Shown: positions 8,323 to 16,371, counted from the stretch's first letter. The stretch is DNA of 21,133 nt from TA-21 sp036557405 (GCA_036557405.1 DATBHO010000133.1:1-21133); one strand, 5' to 3'. Numbers and translations: made by a program. The notes: a model not told the origin generated them from the letters alone.

Positions 8323-8703
8323 ATGAACAAGATAATTCATCTGATGACTAATCATGATGAGTATGAGAACCTAACTGGAAAGAACCAACTGGCATGGATG
8401 TTTATCTCTCTAGGCACAGTGATTATACTATCTTTGCTCCTACCATTTCCTGTCGGATTTCTCGCCTCTATAGCCGTCCTCTTTTCCCTTAATATCATTA
8501 GAGCCGAGGTTATGTTGAGAAAGGCTGGTATGGGAGGAATAAAAGGTTATTACAAGTCATTATCTTCCTTGGAATCTGGTAGGGATCGGGGCGTAGGTAA
8601 CACACTATACAAGCCTCTTACCTTCTCATGCATGAACTGCGGTTATGTGCATAGGAAGATTGCGTGTCCTAAATGTGGCTCAAAGGCAGTAAAAGTAAGC
8701 TGA
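8323..8703 (+). CDS. Membrane protein with C-terminal zinc ribbon
   Basis: From the ATG at 8323 the protein has 126 residues. A short charged N-terminus leads into two close hydrophobic segments (about 24-41 and 43-60, separated by PFP). A linker and a zinc ribbon follow: C103-x2-C106 and C115-x2-C118 (CMNCGYVH...CPKCGS). The metal-binding tail probably faces the cytoplasm. Longer in-frame starts exist (TTG 8269, ATG 8272), but they would translate through the palindrome at 8281-8297. An AAGGGG about 9 bases before 8323 favours the shorter start. The stop at 8701-8703 is only 5 bases before the next ATG, so it forms an operon with the universal stress protein. I do not recognise a named family; the role may be sensing or scaffolding at the membrane. 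Confidence 0.72.
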   Translation: MNKIIHLMTNHDEYENLTGKNQLAWMFISLGTVIILSLLLPFPVGFLASIAVLFSLNIIRAEVMLRKAGMGGIKGYYKSLSSLESGRDRGVGNTLYKPLTFSCMNCGYVHRKIACPKCGSKAVKVS

Positions 8704-8708
8704 GTAAC

Positions 8709-9104
8709 ATGTACAAAGACATCAAAATAAATAAAATACTGGTGGCTGTTGATGGTTCAGAAAATTCAAAGAGAGCCGGAGATTATGCAATTAAGATAGG
8801 TCAAGAACTTTCCGCGGATGTCGTGGCACTTTATGTTGTCCCCGCTGGTAAATATTTTCCTGAGAAGGGAACTAAACATGATTATGCCTATCTTGATAAG
8901 ATTTCTGAACAATCCGTTTCGGCCGGAGTTAACATAAAAACAGAATCTTCTGTCGTTGATGAAATAGCTGGATACGCCGAGAAAGAAAAGATAGATCTCA
9001 TAGTGATTGGCATAAGGAGCGTTTCAGAGTTCCGTTTTATGCTTGGTAGCACCGCAACTGGAGTTGTTGTGAACGCTCCCTGTCCAGTGTTAGTAGTAAA
9101 ATAA
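8709..9104 (+). CDS. Universal stress protein (UspA family)
   Basis: The 131-residue protein is a single Usp domain. The first strand KILVAVDGSENSKRA holds the conserved Asp and the start of the nucleotide site. The C-terminal segment GIRSVSEFRFMLGSTATGVVVNAPCPVLVVK (101-131) matches the ATP-binding signature G-x2-G-x9-G-[ST], except that the second Gly is Ser104. This pattern suggests an ATP-binding UspA paralogue. The middle of the domain is compact compared with the usual 140-150 residues. I prefer the ATG at 8709, since it lines up with the family N-terminus; the longer in-frame start at 8673 would overlap the upstream gene. It is co-transcribed with the zinc-ribbon membrane protein, which may anchor or signal to it (inference). 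Confidence 0.85.
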   Translation: MYKDIKINKILVAVDGSENSKRAGDYAIKIGQELSADVVALYVVPAGKYFPEKGTKHDYAYLDKISEQSVSAGVNIKTESSVVDEIAGYAEKEKIDLIVIGIRSVSEFRFMLGSTATGVVVNAPCPVLVVK

Positions 9105-9177
9105 TCAAAAGATGCTAAATTAATATAAAATATAGTGTTTGGTAATTTAATAAATAAATTCAAAAACTATTTCAATG

Positions 9178-9198
9178 ATAATCTTTTTCTTTTTCTAG
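9178..9198 (+). terminator. T-rich tract, possible terminator of the UspA operon
   Basis: Two T5 runs within a C/T-rich stretch (CTTTTTCTTTTTC) occur about 80 bases after the UspA stop. T-rich tracts on the coding strand are the common termination signal in archaea. No hairpin is visible. Confidence 0.3.
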
Positions 9199-9510
9199 TC
9201 GCAGATTTGAGGCCATTTATCTTTAAAATTATTATGATTGTCTGAATTGACTCTTAAATCGCTTGTTTCCTTGATATCCTAATACATTGAATTCTTCATC
9301 ATAGGAAACGGACGATTTGGTAAAATTTGTTGTAAGAAAAATACAAAGGAGAAGTAATTCTGCGAAATATTCTAGCTATTGATTTCTTCAACGAAATCTA
9401 TTTTCTTTGACATTGTGCCGACTCCTAATAAGTCAAGGATGGAGATTAATACTCTAGGGTTTCAATATGCATATAGTTTTAATAAATGGAAATCGTTCTA
9501 ATAAGTAACA
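9199..9510. other. Intergenic region upstream of the CBS-zinc finger gene
   Basis: About 310 AT-rich bases. A TATA-like TTTAATAAATG at 9478-9488 is centred some 28 bases before the TTG at 9511 and could drive a leaderless mRNA. On the minus strand GGAG followed by an ATG near 9413 opens only 13 codons. No other gene or RNA is seen. Confidence 0.4.
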
Positions 9511-10086
9511 TTGAAATTATCTGAAGACAAGAATCTCGATGCGCCTGTTACTGAGGTAATGGAACATAATGTTGTTATCTTGGATGATTCTGTATCTATA
9601 AATGAGGTTGCAAGGGCTATGGAAGAGAATGGTGTAACAAGCATATTAGTAAGAGATTCTGAAACCGGGACGGTGACGGGAATTGTTACTGAACGGGATA
9701 TAATATATCGAGCCGTGGCAAAGAGCCTGGGCATGTACAAGACCAAGATAAAAAAAATTATGAGCACTCCGCTGATTACAGTCGATAAGCACACGCCATG
9801 TATTGAGGCTATAAAGATAATGCGAGAAAAAGGTTTGCGACGTCTTCCAATATTAGAACAGGGAAGTATAATTGGTGTCGCTACATTAATGTCGCTTGCT
9901 GGAAATGTTCCCGAAAGAAACATTGAACTTGTTGAGCTAGAGAAACCTCAAACGTCCAAAACTCCCATCTTAATCTGTCCATATTGCGAGTCTAAATTTA
10001 GTGACAAAACCGAATTGTCGAAGCATATAGATAGAATACACTTGGGAAGCGGTCTGCTAGAGGGTGACCTTCGAAAATGGAAGTAA
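9511..10086 (+). CDS. CBS-pair protein with C-terminal C2H2 zinc finger
   Basis: This 191-residue protein has two CBS repeats (about 13-70 and 80-135), with TGIVTERDIIYRAV in the first and GLRRLPILEQGSIIGVATL in the second. A linker rich in Glu and Pro leads to a canonical C2H2 finger: C156-x2-C159-x12-H172-x4-H177. The hydrophobic positions are also right (F163, L169). The tail after the finger is short and basic (DLRKWK). The CBS part would bind an adenine nucleotide; the finger could bind DNA, RNA or a protein, so a ligand-controlled regulator is a plausible role (inference). The start is TTG at 9511, supported by a TATA-like element about 28 bases upstream; the next in-frame ATG (9559) would cut into CBS 1. 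Confidence 0.83.
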   Translation: MKLSEDKNLDAPVTEVMEHNVVILDDSVSINEVARAMEENGVTSILVRDSETGTVTGIVTERDIIYRAVAKSLGMYKTKIKKIMSTPLITVDKHTPCIEAIKIMREKGLRRLPILEQGSIIGVATLMSLAGNVPERNIELVELEKPQTSKTPILICPYCESKFSDKTELSKHIDRIHLGSGLLEGDLRKWK

Positions 10087-10117
10087 GATAACGGATGCTT
10101 TGATTCTAAACTTAAGT

Positions 10118-10549
10118 TCACACAAGAGTAGCTAGAACATCTCCTGTCTTTACAGTCTGGCCTATATGTACCATTAAATCTGATAGTTTAGCTGTCGTCG
10201 GAGAGTTAATCTGATTTTGCATCTTCATTGCATCAAGAACAAACATTAGCTGACCCCTTTTTATATCGTCTCCAGACTTTACTAATACTTCTATTATTCT
10301 ACCGCTTATCGGTGCCTTAATTTGTTTCATGAAACCAGAGGGTTCCGATCTTTTAGAAACAACATACGCCATTCCATTTACAATCATCAGGGCTGGATCA
10401 CCTTCTTCCATGTAGTCTAGATAAAATTTCTTGCCATCTATTGTAATATCGTTTTCATTGAATATAGCAGATAAACGTTTCCCATTAACTATAACGTTAT
10501 GGCCCATTATGACTATGTTATATTCGTTGCCATTAACATTAACTTTCAT
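10118..10549 (-). CDS. accB: Biotin carboxyl carrier protein of acetyl-/propionyl-CoA carboxylase
   Basis: The 143-residue protein ends in a biotinyl domain (about residues 75-143) with LDAMKMQN; Lys109 in A-M-K-M is the residue biotinylated by biotin protein ligase. KAPISGRIIEVLVKSGDDIKRGQ and IGQTVKTGDVLATLV are the paired half-repeats of the flattened beta-barrel. The N-terminal half is a beta-rich linker typical of archaeal carriers. Its ATG overlaps the stop of the biotin carboxylase gene by 4 bases (10546-10549), so translation is probably coupled and both subunits are made together. In the thaumarchaeal 3-hydroxypropionate/4-hydroxybutyrate cycle this subunit carries carboxybiotin between the carboxylase and the carboxyltransferase encoded at 13447-14979. 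Confidence 0.93.
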   Translation of the reverse strand: MKVNVNGNEYNIVIMGHNVIVNGKRLSAIFNENDITIDGKKFYLDYMEEGDPALMIVNGMAYVVSKRSEPSGFMKQIKAPISGRIIEVLVKSGDDIKRGQLMFVLDAMKMQNQINSPTTAKLSDLMVHIGQTVKTGDVLATLV

Positions 10550-12036
10550 ATATTATGCTCCCACCTTGAATTTGAAAAGTAATGATCAAAATTTGATTCA
10601 CTAAATCTACTCTTCATCCAAACATTCTCATTTGAACTCTCTTCATTTATCAAAAATTTTATTTTTCTTGGCAACTGGCATAGAATAGCGGACGCTACCT
10701 CTCCATCTACTACTGAATATGGCCTTAATTTGTCAACAAATGATGTGTCGTAGATGCCTTCTATGAATCTTGTATCATTTAACGCCGACAGGTGAAATGG
10801 AATTGTTGTCGGAATGCCTGAAATTCTAAACATCGAAAGAGACTGCTTCATTCTTTCAATGGCATCATATCTGCTATCCCCAAAGCATATCAATTTGGCT
10901 ATTAATGAGTCATAAAATGGTGGTATCGTGCTATCAGTTGATAATGCTGTATCTATTCTTACATGCTTTGTATTAAAGGGAGGGGAAAATGACTTGATCG
11001 TGCCTGCAAAAGGAATAAAGCTCAATGGATGTTCTGCGTTAATGCGACACTCTATTGCATGTCCCCTTGGTTTCACGTCTTTTTGTTTTATTGTTAAACC
11101 TGTTCCCGAGGCTATGTTGATCTGTTGCTCCACTAGGTCAATCCCCGTGACCTCTTCAGTTACCGGATGCTCAACCTGAATCCTAGAGTTAACTTCCATA
11201 AAGTAAAAATGCTCATTCTTAAAAAGAAATTCCACTGTTCCAGCGCTATCGTATTTCATTTCTTTCATTATGGCTATGGCGGTATCTGTAATTCTTTTTC
11301 TCATTTCATGTGTGAGAGCCGGTGAAGGTGTTTCTTCAATAAGCTTCTGATGACGTCGCTGTACAGAACATTCCCTCTCGCCCAGTTGGATTATAGTTGA
11401 GTTATCCCCAAGAATTTGCACTTCAATGTGCCTGGGTTGTTCGATATATTTTTCTATAAATAACCGATCTGACCCAAAGCTAATCATTGATTCATTTCTA
11501 GAGATATCAATGACTCTACTTATGTCATCAGGGGACTTTGCAATCCTCAGTCCTCTGCCTCCTCCACCCCTAGCAGCTTTCAATATAACGGGATAGCCAA
11601 TATCGTATGCCACTTTCAGGGCCTGGTCTTCAGTTGACACTTCTTTTCCTTCCAATACCGGAGCAACTCTTGATGCAGTATGTTTTGCTCTGAGCTTATC
11701 TCCAGAAACTTTCAATACTTCTGGTGAAGGTCCGACGAAGATGAGGCCTTCCTTTTTGCAAAGCTCGGAGAACTCCAGATTTTCTGCAAGAAAACCATAG
11801 CCTGGGTGTATCATAATACACCCGAGTTTCTTGGCGGCGTTTACTATCTTATCCATTTTCAGATAGCTATCAGTCGCTGTAAATCCTCCAATATTCAGAG
11901 CCTCTTTAAGAGATTTTATATAAACTGAATTTTTATCCCCCTCAGAATACACGCCACAAGGAATTATGTCAAGTTTATTACAGCTCTTGACTATTCTTGT
12001 CGCGATCTCTCCTCTGTTAGCGATAAGTAACTTCAT
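10546..12036 (-). CDS. accC: Biotin carboxylase subunit of acetyl-/propionyl-CoA carboxylase
   Basis: The 496-residue protein has the complete biotin carboxylase fold. The N-terminal domain begins MKLLIANRGEIATRI; the ATP-grasp domain has the glycine-rich loop RGGGGRG (156-162), EKYIEQPRHIEVQ (195-207), GERECSVQRRHQKLIEE (219-235) and the catalytic MEVNSRIQVEHPVTE (280-294, E281/N283/R285). It uses ATP and bicarbonate to carboxylate biotin on the carrier protein. Length is usual for archaeal AccC (about 500), with a short unmatched tail after residue 450. It is the first gene of a two-gene transcript with the carrier protein. The carboxyltransferase lies 1.4 kb further upstream on the same strand. 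Archaeal enzymes of this kind accept both acetyl-CoA and propionyl-CoA and catalyse two steps of autotrophic CO2 fixation. Confidence 0.94.
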   Translation of the reverse strand: MKLLIANRGEIATRIVKSCNKLDIIPCGVYSEGDKNSVYIKSLKEALNIGGFTATDSYLKMDKIVNAAKKLGCIMIHPGYGFLAENLEFSELCKKEGLIFVGPSPEVLKVSGDKLRAKHTASRVAPVLEGKEVSTEDQALKVAYDIGYPVILKAARGGGGRGLRIAKSPDDISRVIDISRNESMISFGSDRLFIEKYIEQPRHIEVQILGDNSTIIQLGERECSVQRRHQKLIEETPSPALTHEMRKRITDTAIAIMKEMKYDSAGTVEFLFKNEHFYFMEVNSRIQVEHPVTEEVTGIDLVEQQINIASGTGLTIKQKDVKPRGHAIECRINAEHPLSFIPFAGTIKSFSPPFNTKHVRIDTALSTDSTIPPFYDSLIAKLICFGDSRYDAIERMKQSLSMFRISGIPTTIPFHLSALNDTRFIEGIYDTSFVDKLRPYSVVDGEVASAILCQLPRKIKFLINEESSNENVWMKSRFSESNFDHYFSNSRWEHNI

Positions 12037-12683
12037 TGGCTAGCATATATTTAGTCAAAGTCTTAAGAGATATAGTTTCCTAGTTTTATGAGTTAGCGGT
12101 TGCTTAAATGGTCTTTAATACTTTAATACATCTATTAGATACCAAATAGTGTGTTTATTTTAAGGCAAAATTAGTAACTAAAACAAAAAACTCTAACTAA
12201 AGAACATACATAATTGACATTTATTAATTACATATTAAAATCACCAAAAATCAATTCAATCGGTTGTAACATCGTCTTATTTTCAATGGTATCCAACTAA
12301 GAGACAGGTCATCCATCATAGTATACGATTCCTAAACAAAAAGAAGATAATGAATCTGGTTATGAACCTGGCGTTTTTAAGTATCCTGAATGTAGCACAC
12401 AATGTAATGTGCACGAACTGCGAACAGACTAGAGAATATTCCCTAGATAAAGAACAAATTTCTTATAATGATTTATCAGTCGCTCTTCATTTTACCTTGA
12501 AGGGTTATCAAATAGAATAGTTATAGTTGAAATGCATTGTCCTGCAAATCAAGTGCTTATTATTCGCAGTATGGGATGTTGTTTTATATCTGGTGGGTAG
12601 TCACGAATTGGGTTGTTATTTGTTCATTTTCAACCAAGATCCACCTAAACACCACCACCAGTTGCAATAAAAACTGGTAATGC
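12037..12683. other. Intergenic region within the split carboxylase cluster
   Basis: About 650 very AT-rich bases. The best open frame is 12350-12520 (+), 56 codons, starting MNLVMNLAFL and containing CTNC; it has only a weak GAAGA before the ATG. An overlapping frame ending at about 12430 reads GVFKYPECSTQC, also with Cys, so this may be the remains of a small zinc protein. CTAGAGAATATTCCCTAG at 12429-12446 is an 18-base palindrome with one mismatched pair. I cannot call a gene here with confidence; the accC promoter should lie near 12050-12075. Confidence 0.3.
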
Positions 12684-13094
12684 TTAGTTTGAAGGAGTTA
12701 CTACCAGTTGTCCCTTAATTTTGGGATCAGTTGATGAATAGAACGAATAATTACCTGGAGTTAGATTTTGTGGTATATATTCTACAAATCCTTTTGGCTT
12801 AATAACCTCAGTATTAAATAACTTTCCAGACATCGGATCATTAGGTCCTGATCCACTTGTAACAGAATGATCTGACGTTGAGTTATTTGCTATTAATATT
12901 TCACCACCAACGCGTATAGTAAGAGTATTTGGCTGGAAAAACACAGTCTTGTTTTGATCTTCATTAATCATGATGATTCCTTCTATCGGACTAACGTCTA
13001 CGTCACTGTGAAATGCTTTAACACCTTTTGTTGCATTCTCCGAATAAGAATTGTGCAAGAGTGCAGGAGCAAACAGGATTCCTAAAATGAACAC
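12684..13094 (-). CDS. Cupredoxin-like secreted protein, copper ligands lost, probably decaying
   Basis: From a GTG at 13092-13094 the frame gives 136 residues: a hydrophobic N-terminus, then a plastocyanin-like fold with NNSTSDHSVTSGSGPNDP (H76 at the usual first ligand position). The C-terminal loop reads FYSSTDPKIKGQLVV. Against the common thaumarchaeal 'YyCtvHPwMkG' this replaces Cys with Ser120, His with Asp123 and Met with Ile126, so three of four copper ligands are gone. The frame continues upstream through TAG (13107-13109) to AAA-GAA-ATG (13110-13118). Read through the stop, it would give MEK-stop-LITLVFILGILFAP, an almost ideal signal peptide. Without those residues the N-terminus lacks its positive charge. 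The gene is probably a pseudogene or uses GTG poorly. It lies inside the split carboxylase cluster. Confidence 0.6.
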   Translation of the reverse strand: MFILGILFAPALLHNSYSENATKGVKAFHSDVDVSPIEGIIMINEDQNKTVFFQPNTLTIRVGGEILIANNSTSDHSVTSGSGPNDPMSGKLFNTEVIKPKGFVEYIPQNLTPGNYSFYSSTDPKIKGQLVVTPSN

Positions 13095-13261
13095 CAGAGT
13101 AATTAACTATTTTTCCATACTCGGCTTGTCTAGCCTTGCAAATTTAATCTTTATGCCTATAGATATGGGTAATCTATCGTTAATGCTTGGACGAGGTGCA
13201 AGGCATTTCACTGCAACCCGAGTCCTTATGGTTGTAAACTACCCATTAATATACAAGGAAA

Positions 13262-13417
13262 ATGTCGCAAGAGGAAACGCTGAACAAATCCGACATATGC
13301 GTTGGGTGTTATCACACTAGAGAATTTCATCTTCCTGAAAAGGACGGCTGTGAACATTGCAAAAAGTGTAAGTGCCACACTTTTGTTGGACAAACAACTG
13401 CAGTTTTCGAGTGCTAA
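13262..13417 (+). CDS. Small Cys/His-rich, probably zinc-binding protein
   Basis: This 51-residue protein was found by reading the spacer between the cupredoxin and the carboxyltransferase. It contains ICVGCYHTREFH near the start and GCEHCKKCKCHTFVGQ in the second half. That gives eight or more Cys/His positions in a pattern that could bind one or two zinc ions (C-x2-C followed by C-x2-C-x2-C-x-C-H). An AAGGA lies 2-3 bases before the ATG, close but usable. It is convergent with the carboxyltransferase gene, 29 bases apart. Two longer open frames overlap it (13051-13320 plus, 13226-13426 minus), but neither looks like a protein. Such tiny CxxC proteins are frequent and mostly uncharacterised in Nitrososphaeria; I cannot name a family. 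Confidence 0.6.
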   Translation: MSQEETLNKSDICVGCYHTREFHLPEKDGCEHCKKCKCHTFVGQTTAVFEC

Positions 13418-13446
13418 CATCTCCAAAACGAAATTCTACTAGCCGC

Positions 13447-14979
13447 TTAAACAGGAATATTACCGTGCTTCCTATGTGGCTTGTTTACCCTCTTTTTATA
13501 AATGGACATCAGTGAAGATATTAACCTTGGCCGTGTTTGTTTTGGTTCTATCACGTCGTCAATGTATCCAAGCGATGCTGCTACGTAAGGATTTGAGAAT
13601 TTAATTCTGTAGTCATCACTTAATTCAATTCTTCTCTTGTCCGGCTTCTGTGATTCTGATATTTCTTTCTTAAAGATTATGTTACATGCTGCTTCAGGGC
13701 CCATAACAGCAATTTCGGCACTGGGCCACGCAAAGTTGTAATCAGCACCTATGTGTTTACTATTCAGTACGCAATAAGCCCCGCCATATGCTTTTCGGGT
13801 TATGATACTGAATTTCGGAACGGTCGCTTCAGAAAAAGCATATAGAAGTTTTGCTCCATGCCTTATTATTCCCCCCCACTCTTGAGACGTTCCTGGTAGG
13901 AAACCGGGCACATCAACAAATGCAATTAGAGGTATATTAAAACAGTCACAAAATCTAACGAATCGAGCAGCTTTATCGCAGGAGTCAATGTCAAGAACAC
14001 CTGCAAGTACTTGAGGATTGTTTGCCACTATGCCAACAGGGTTACCATTAAGTCTTGCTAGTCCTATTATAATGTTCATTGCCCAGTGTCTCTGCACCTC
14101 AACAAAATCGCGATTGTCTACTATTTTCCTAATAAGTTCGTTCATATCGTATGGCTTTTGCGAACTGGAAGGTAGGATTGAATCTAATTCCTGATCTTGT
14201 CTATTAGGATCATCTTTAGATTGTATACGAGGAGGGTTTTCAAGATTATTTGATGGGAAAAAGGAAAGTAATTTGCGAAGAAGTGTGAAGCAATCTTGCT
14301 CATCTTCCGCAACAAAATGGGCAACACCACTCTTTTCATTATGTACACTAGCACCTCCCAGAGCGTTAAAGTCTACCTGTTCTTTAGTTACTTCCTTTAC
14401 TACCTCTGGTCCAGTAATAAACATGTATGCTGACTTAGTCATAATAATAAAGTCAGTTATTGCTGGAGAGTAAACGGCTCCTCCTGCGCAAGGGCCCACT
14501 ATAACAGAAATCTGAGGTACTACTCCCGATGATTGCACATTCCTATGGAAAATTTCAGCGTACCCCGCGAGGCTCTTTACTCCTTCTTGAATACGAGCTC
14601 CTCCAGAATCATTGATCCCAATAATGGGAGCACCCTGTTTCGTCGCAAGATCCATTATCTTGCAAACTTTTGAAGCAAATGCTAGACCCAAAGAACCTCC
14701 AAGCACTGTAAAATCATGCAGGAACGAGTAAACTAATCGACCATCGATGAGACCGTAGCCGGTGATTACTCCATCTCCGAGAATCTTCTTATTTTCTAAC
14801 CCAAATTCGTTACAATCGTGAACTACAAAAGGATCAATCTCAACGAATGTTCCAGGATCAAAAATTGCTTCGGCCCTCTCAAAAGCGGTCAGTTTACCCC
14901 TTTTTCGTTGTTGATCTTGTTTTTCTTTACCTCCTCCTAAAATATGTGCCATTCTTTTTTTATCAAGCTCAGAGCTCAT
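13447..14979 (-). CDS. pccB: Carboxyltransferase subunit of acetyl-/propionyl-CoA carboxylase
   Basis: The 510-residue protein carries both crotonase-fold halves of a PccB-type carboxyltransferase. The N-terminal half has GGSLGLAFASKVCKIMDLA and SGGARIQEG (125-133), with the oxyanion-hole segment GPCAGGAVYSPA (162-173). The C-terminal half has FVDVPGFLPGTSQEWGG and the ITRKAYGGAYCVL segment. It moves the carboxyl group from carboxybiotin to acetyl-CoA or propionyl-CoA. I start at the ATG at 14977-14979: it matches the family N-terminus (MSSELDKKRM), and CCTTTTAGTGC near 15007 could be a TATA element about 28 bases upstream. A TTG at 15024 would add 15 residues without support. The gene is on the same strand as accC-accB but separated from accC by about 1.4 kb. 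Confidence 0.93.
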   Translation of the reverse strand: MSSELDKKRMAHILGGGKEKQDQQRKRGKLTAFERAEAIFDPGTFVEIDPFVVHDCNEFGLENKKILGDGVITGYGLIDGRLVYSFLHDFTVLGGSLGLAFASKVCKIMDLATKQGAPIIGINDSGGARIQEGVKSLAGYAEIFHRNVQSSGVVPQISVIVGPCAGGAVYSPAITDFIIMTKSAYMFITGPEVVKEVTKEQVDFNALGGASVHNEKSGVAHFVAEDEQDCFTLLRKLLSFFPSNNLENPPRIQSKDDPNRQDQELDSILPSSSQKPYDMNELIRKIVDNRDFVEVQRHWAMNIIIGLARLNGNPVGIVANNPQVLAGVLDIDSCDKAARFVRFCDCFNIPLIAFVDVPGFLPGTSQEWGGIIRHGAKLLYAFSEATVPKFSIITRKAYGGAYCVLNSKHIGADYNFAWPSAEIAVMGPEAACNIIFKKEISESQKPDKRRIELSDDYRIKFSNPYVAASLGYIDDVIEPKQTRPRLISSLMSIYKKRVNKPHRKHGNIPV

Positions 14980-15236
14980 AGTTCCAAAATTGGTGACGAG
15001 CACTAAAAGGTTTTTTGACGACAATTCTATTCTAAACTTCTCTTACCTTCACTTAGGATCTAGTATTTCCCTCTACTATTTCTCGTAATTTTGCTGAGCT
15101 TTCTATTTTGTTAGCCATTTCTCTGCTGATTGTTTTCCAGCTTTATACAAATCTTCTCAGAAAATGACGTAGAGTTCAGTTGGACAAGTGAATCGGGCTT
15201 GAACTAAAAATTTATGCAATGCACTGTACTCTCACT

Positions 15237-15246
15237 GAATATATCC
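15237..15246 (+). promoter_or_regulatory. TATA-like element of the alcohol dehydrogenase gene
   Basis: GAATATATCC is centred 26-27 bases before the ATG at 15268. This supports a leaderless transcript and rules against the in-frame ATG at 15214, which lies upstream of the element. Confidence 0.4.
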
Positions 15247-15267
15247 ATTTGGACGAGATCTATTTTT

Positions 15268-16371
15268 ATGACAACACAAGGGATTAAAAATCTGGAATCA
15301 AGTGGAAACAATATTTGCGCAGCAAGAATTCATAAGTATGGTTTTCCCCTTGAAGTTGACGATATCCAGAAACCAACAATTTCATCTCCAGAACAGGTGA
15401 TTGTGAGAGTTGGAGCTTCCGGATTGTGTCATTCTGATTTACACCTAATTAATGGAGATTGGCAGAAAAGTTTACCAATTAGCCTACCCAAAACTCCAGG
15501 TCATGAAGTGGCCGGTTGGGTGGAGGAAACTGGAGCGTCAGTTCCTAAAAATAGTATCAAAGAAGGGGACTTAGTAGCAGTGTTTGGAGGTTGGGGGTGT
15601 GGATATTGCATTTACTGTAAAAGAGGAGACGAGCAAATGTGCCAATCTGCCAGGTGGCCCGGACTTTCTGAATATGATGGAGGTTTTTCCGAATACCTCC
15701 TCGTACCTTCTTACAAATTTCTAGTAAGGGTCGACAAAGGTGCCACGTCCTTGAAACCTGAGGAAATAGCACCCCTAACAGATGCGGGACTTACCCCTTA
15801 CAGGGCAATTAAGAAAGTGCGACAGTTTTTAGGTCCAAACAAAAACATTGCAATAATCGGTATAGGGGGATTAGGTTTCTATGGCATTCAATATGCACAA
15901 ATTTTAGGTTCCGGTGCAAACATCTTGGCCATGGATCGCAGGGAGGATAAACTGGAATTAGCTAAACAAGTCGGAGCAGACTTCACGCTCAACATAGCCA
16001 CGTCGGAAGATATTCGGAACAAAATTGAGATTATGACGAAAGGTCAAGGCATTGACGTGGTATTGGACACCGTAGGTTTGGAAAGCACTCTCAATACAGC
16101 TGTTAACATTTTGAATAAAAATGGCGCAATGGTGGTAGTAGGTTTGTTTGGTAGAGAAATCAAAGCCCCTTTATTTCAAACAGTGATCAAGGAATTTCAA
16201 ATCTATGGCTCTCTGTGGGGAAATTATAATGAGCTTTGCGAAGTTATCGAATTGGCTAAGAACAAGAAAATTAAGCATCATATTCGTAAGTTTTCACTAT
16301 CCAAAGTGAATGATGCAATTGACCTATTGCGTACGGGGAGTATCAGTGGCAGGGCCGTAATTATCCCTTAA
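15268..16371 (+). CDS. adh: Zinc-dependent medium-chain alcohol dehydrogenase
   Basis: The 367-residue protein is a medium-chain dehydrogenase with both zinc sites. The catalytic zinc ligands are C54 (SGLCHSD), H79 and E80 (PGHE), and D172 in APLTDAGLTPYRA. The third ligand is Asp, as in the Rhodococcus ADH-A group, where the Sulfolobus enzyme has Cys. The structural zinc is held by C111, C114, C117 and C125. The Rossmann dinucleotide loop is GIGGLG (198-203), followed by DRREDKLELAKQVGAD; the acidic residue there suggests NAD over NADP. It probably interconverts alcohols with aldehydes or ketones; the natural substrate is unknown. The start at 15268 is set by the TATA-like element at 15237-15246. 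It is divergent from the carboxyltransferase gene. Confidence 0.88.
   Translation: MTTQGIKNLESSGNNICAARIHKYGFPLEVDDIQKPTISSPEQVIVRVGASGLCHSDLHLINGDWQKSLPISLPKTPGHEVAGWVEETGASVPKNSIKEGDLVAVFGGWGCGYCIYCKRGDEQMCQSARWPGLSEYDGGFSEYLLVPSYKFLVRVDKGATSLKPEEIAPLTDAGLTPYRAIKKVRQFLGPNKNIAIIGIGGLGFYGIQYAQILGSGANILAMDRREDKLELAKQVGADFTLNIATSEDIRNKIEIMTKGQGIDVVLDTVGLESTLNTAVNILNKNGAMVVVGLFGREIKAPLFQTVIKEFQIYGSLWGNYNELCEVIELAKNKKIKHHIRKFSLSKVNDAIDLLRTGSISGRAVIIP

Noticed and set aside
13051..13320. Plus-strand frame of 89 codons opposite the cupredoxin start
   Set aside because: It overlaps the cupredoxin antisense and the better-supported 51-residue Cys/His gene, and shows no domain pattern.
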